Positions 62,201 to 64,000 of a DNA stretch of 64,000 nt are shown here, one piece after another. The stretch's first letter is position 1. Each line of letters begins with the position of its first letter. The translations under genes and the position numbers were made by a program. The stretch is taken from positions 7,778,207 to 7,842,206 of the forward strand of contig NC_092353.1 of the NCBI RefSeq assembly GCF_963676685.1, written 5' to 3'. Origin of the DNA: Mytilus edulis. Its lineage: Eukaryota; Mollusca; Bivalvia; Mytilida; Mytilidae. Under the pieces are notes generated by a model, which worked only from the letters and a program-made list of their open reading frames with translations, did no database searches and was not told the origin of the DNA.

Positions 62201-63887
62201 TTGCTGAGGGAAGATGGGTTTGGATAGAGAATTTAGAGCCAATATCATATAATCACTGGTCTATATATTATCATCAACCAAATGGTGGGGCAGTGCAGAA
62301 TTGTTTGATTTGGATTTCCGATCAAGGATATTATTGGCATGATATTTCCTGCAAAGATAACTACAAATTTATTTGTCAGCGGTAAGTACTTACCTTACGT
62401 TTTCGGTGTAGCTTTTCTGTGTCCTTATGATATTACTCATTTTTAGCTCACCTGGCCCAAAGGGCCAAGTGAGCTTTTCTTATCACTTTGCGTCCGTCGT
62501 CCGTCGTCATTAACTTTTACAAAAATCTTCTCCTCTGAAACTACTGCGTCAAACCAAACTTGACCACAATCATCATTGGAGTATCTTGTTTAAAAATGTG
62601 TCCGATGATTCGGTCATTCAACCAAGATGGCCGCCATGGCTAAAAATAGAACATAGGGGTAAATGTAGATTTTAGCCTAAATCTCTGAAACCAAAGCATT
62701 TAAAGCAAATCTGACATGCGGTTAAATTGTTGACAAGGTCAAGAGCTATCTGCCCTGAAATTTTCAGATGAATTGGAGAACCCGTTGTTGGGCTGCTGCC
62801 CCTAAAGTGGTAATTTGAAGGAAATTTTGCCGTTTTTTGGTTATTATTTTGATTAATTTTTTAGATAGAGATAAACAGTAAACTGCAATAATGTTCAGCA
62901 AATTCAGATCTACAAATAAGTCAAGATGACCAAAATGGTCAGTTGACCCCTTAAGGAGTTATTGCCCTTAATAGTCAATTTTAAAAAAAAAATTGTAAAT
63001 TTTTGTAATCTTTACAAAAATCTTCTCCTCTGAAACTACTAAGACAAGTTTAACCAAACTTGTCCACAATCACCATTTGAGTATCAAGTTTAAAAAATGT
63101 GTCCAATAACACATAAGGTAAAATGCAGTTTTTGGCTCATATCTCTGAAACCAAAGCATTAAGTGAAAATCTACAGTGAACACAATTGTTCATTAGGTCA
63201 AGATCTATCTGCCCTGAAATTTTCAGACCAATCAGGCAACTTGTTGTTGGGTTGCTGCTCCTGAATTAGTAATTTTAGGAAAATTTTGCAGCTTTTGGTT
63301 ATTATCTTGAATATTATTATAGATAGAGATAAACTATTAAAGCAATAATGGACAGCAAAGTAAGAGCTACAAATAAGACAACTTGAACAAAATGGTCAAT
63401 TGACCCAATAAGGAGTTATATTGTCCTTTAAAGTAAATTTTTAACAATTTTCATAAATTTTGTAAATTTTTGTAAATTTTTACAAAATATTTTCCATCGT
63501 CACTTCTAGGCCAATTTCATTATAGATAAAGATAATTGTAAGCAGCAAGATTGTTCAATAAAGTAAGATCTACAAACACATCACCAACACAAAAAACACA
63601 ATTTTGTCATCAATCTTTAATATGCACATAGACCAAGGTGAGCGACACAGGCTCTTTAGAGCCTCTGGTTTTAAAAGTAATGTTTTACGTGATTGACATT
63701 TTCAAACCAATTTTATTTCTGTTTAAAATATCAATTAATAGATTTGAAAATACCTCTTTCTCAAATAGAGCTTTCAGACATTTGTTAAGGAAAAATTATT
63801 GAGACTTTTTCATATGTTGATTACATATTTATTTGATTTTTTAATTGTTTCAGGAATAGAAAGAAAACAAAGAGCAATGAACAGTGA
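59240..63887 (+). CDS. Secreted C-type lectin B (paralogue of A)
   Basis: Exons 59240-59294, 59889-59974, 60858-60939, 62162-62381 and 63854-63887, phases 1,0,1,2 as in lectin A, give 158 residues. Exons 2, 3 and 4 have exactly the same lengths as in lectin A (86, 82 and 220 nt). Residues 1-18 are a signal peptide. The lectin domain keeps C50, WLGG from residue 81, C122, WHD (133-135), C138 and C146. The loop motif is Q-P-N (113-115), closer to EPN than the Q-P-S of A. Exons 2-3 differ from A at only about 4 of 55 residues, whereas exon 4 differs at about 18 of 74. The C-terminus is a short basic tail ending SNEQ. Intron 4 is almost filled by an R3 repeat. It should be secreted; the ligand is unknown. 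Confidence 0.92.
60420..60615 (+). repeat. R6 interspersed repeat
   Basis: Follows a T-rich run (60392-60416). Carries CTTTGGCGTGTTTTGTGTTC, CCATGCCATTGTCTATATAA and GAATGTCCCTTTGGTATCGC. It lies in intron 2 of lectin B and is interrupted by a short R1-like piece (GTGTCAAAGCGACAACAACC). Confidence 0.65.
62445..63670 (+). repeat. R3 interspersed repeat, full-length copy
   Basis: The 5' end AGCTCACCTGGCCC AAA GGGCCAAGTGAGCT forms a 14-bp hairpin with one mismatch. The 3' end holds AGGCTCT TT AGAGCCT and closes with CTGGTT. The 1226-bp body repeats GACCCC/CAATAAGGAGTTAT and CTTCTCCTCTGAAACTACT phrases. No frame. It occupies most of intron 4 of lectin B. Confidence 0.88.
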
Positions 63888-64000
63888 GGATTTTATTTTT
63901 AAATGATTGAGATAAAATATAAGAATTATTTGTTTTGATTGATAGTATGGTCATTGGATTATGAACAAAAAGATGTTGTATGAGTGCACATGAGATCGTT

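Overview
The window looks like a piece of a bivalve nuclear genome, most probably a mussel (Mytilus or a close relative). The DNA is AT-rich and intron-rich. Coding exons make up only about 6% of it. The rest is dominated by interspersed repeats of kinds I associate with mussel DNA. No prokaryotic, organellar or rRNA signal is visible. The species call rests on recognising repeat families and protein style, not on a database search.

Five protein-coding genes can be assembled exon by exon with matching splice phases. (1) On the + strand at 8335-17946 is a TIR-domain protein with a C-terminal two-helix membrane segment; its last junction is unresolved. (2) On the + strand at 21290-23476 is a two-exon, 99-residue acidic protein of unknown function with a giant ATGG microsatellite in its intron. 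(3) On the + strand at 35788-39782 is a secreted C-type lectin (157 aa, five exons). (4) On the - strand at 46416-57817 is a complete 11-exon GMC-type FAD oxidoreductase (597 aa). (5) On the + strand at 59240-63887 is a second C-type lectin (158 aa, five exons), a clear tandem paralogue of the first with identical intron phases. A lone oxidoreductase exon with a dead splice donor lies at 31194-31368 on the + strand, upstream of the first lectin. The 31-64 kb half therefore seems to have grown by segmental duplication of a lectin/oxidoreductase block.

Mobile DNA: a 5'-truncated LINE with an 11-bp target-site duplication (3542-4639); a broken LINE (24935-30014) split by a composite element bounded by direct repeats; a degraded LINE tail (45490-45900); a 1.56-kb non-autonomous DNA transposon with 39-bp terminal inverted repeats (14210-15772); three foldback structures; tRNA-derived SINE heads; minisatellites and microsatellites; and many copies of at least six short mussel-type repeat families, called R1 to R6 in the entries.

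Functionally, the TIR protein and the lectins fit invertebrate immune recognition and signalling, but they are not obviously co-regulated. The oxidoreductase sits between the lectin paralogues on the opposite strand, and nothing in the sequence ties it to them mechanistically. The most interesting points are the unusual TIR-plus-membrane-hairpin protein, the concentration of lectin paralogue differences in the ligand-loop region, and the composite element in the broken LINE.
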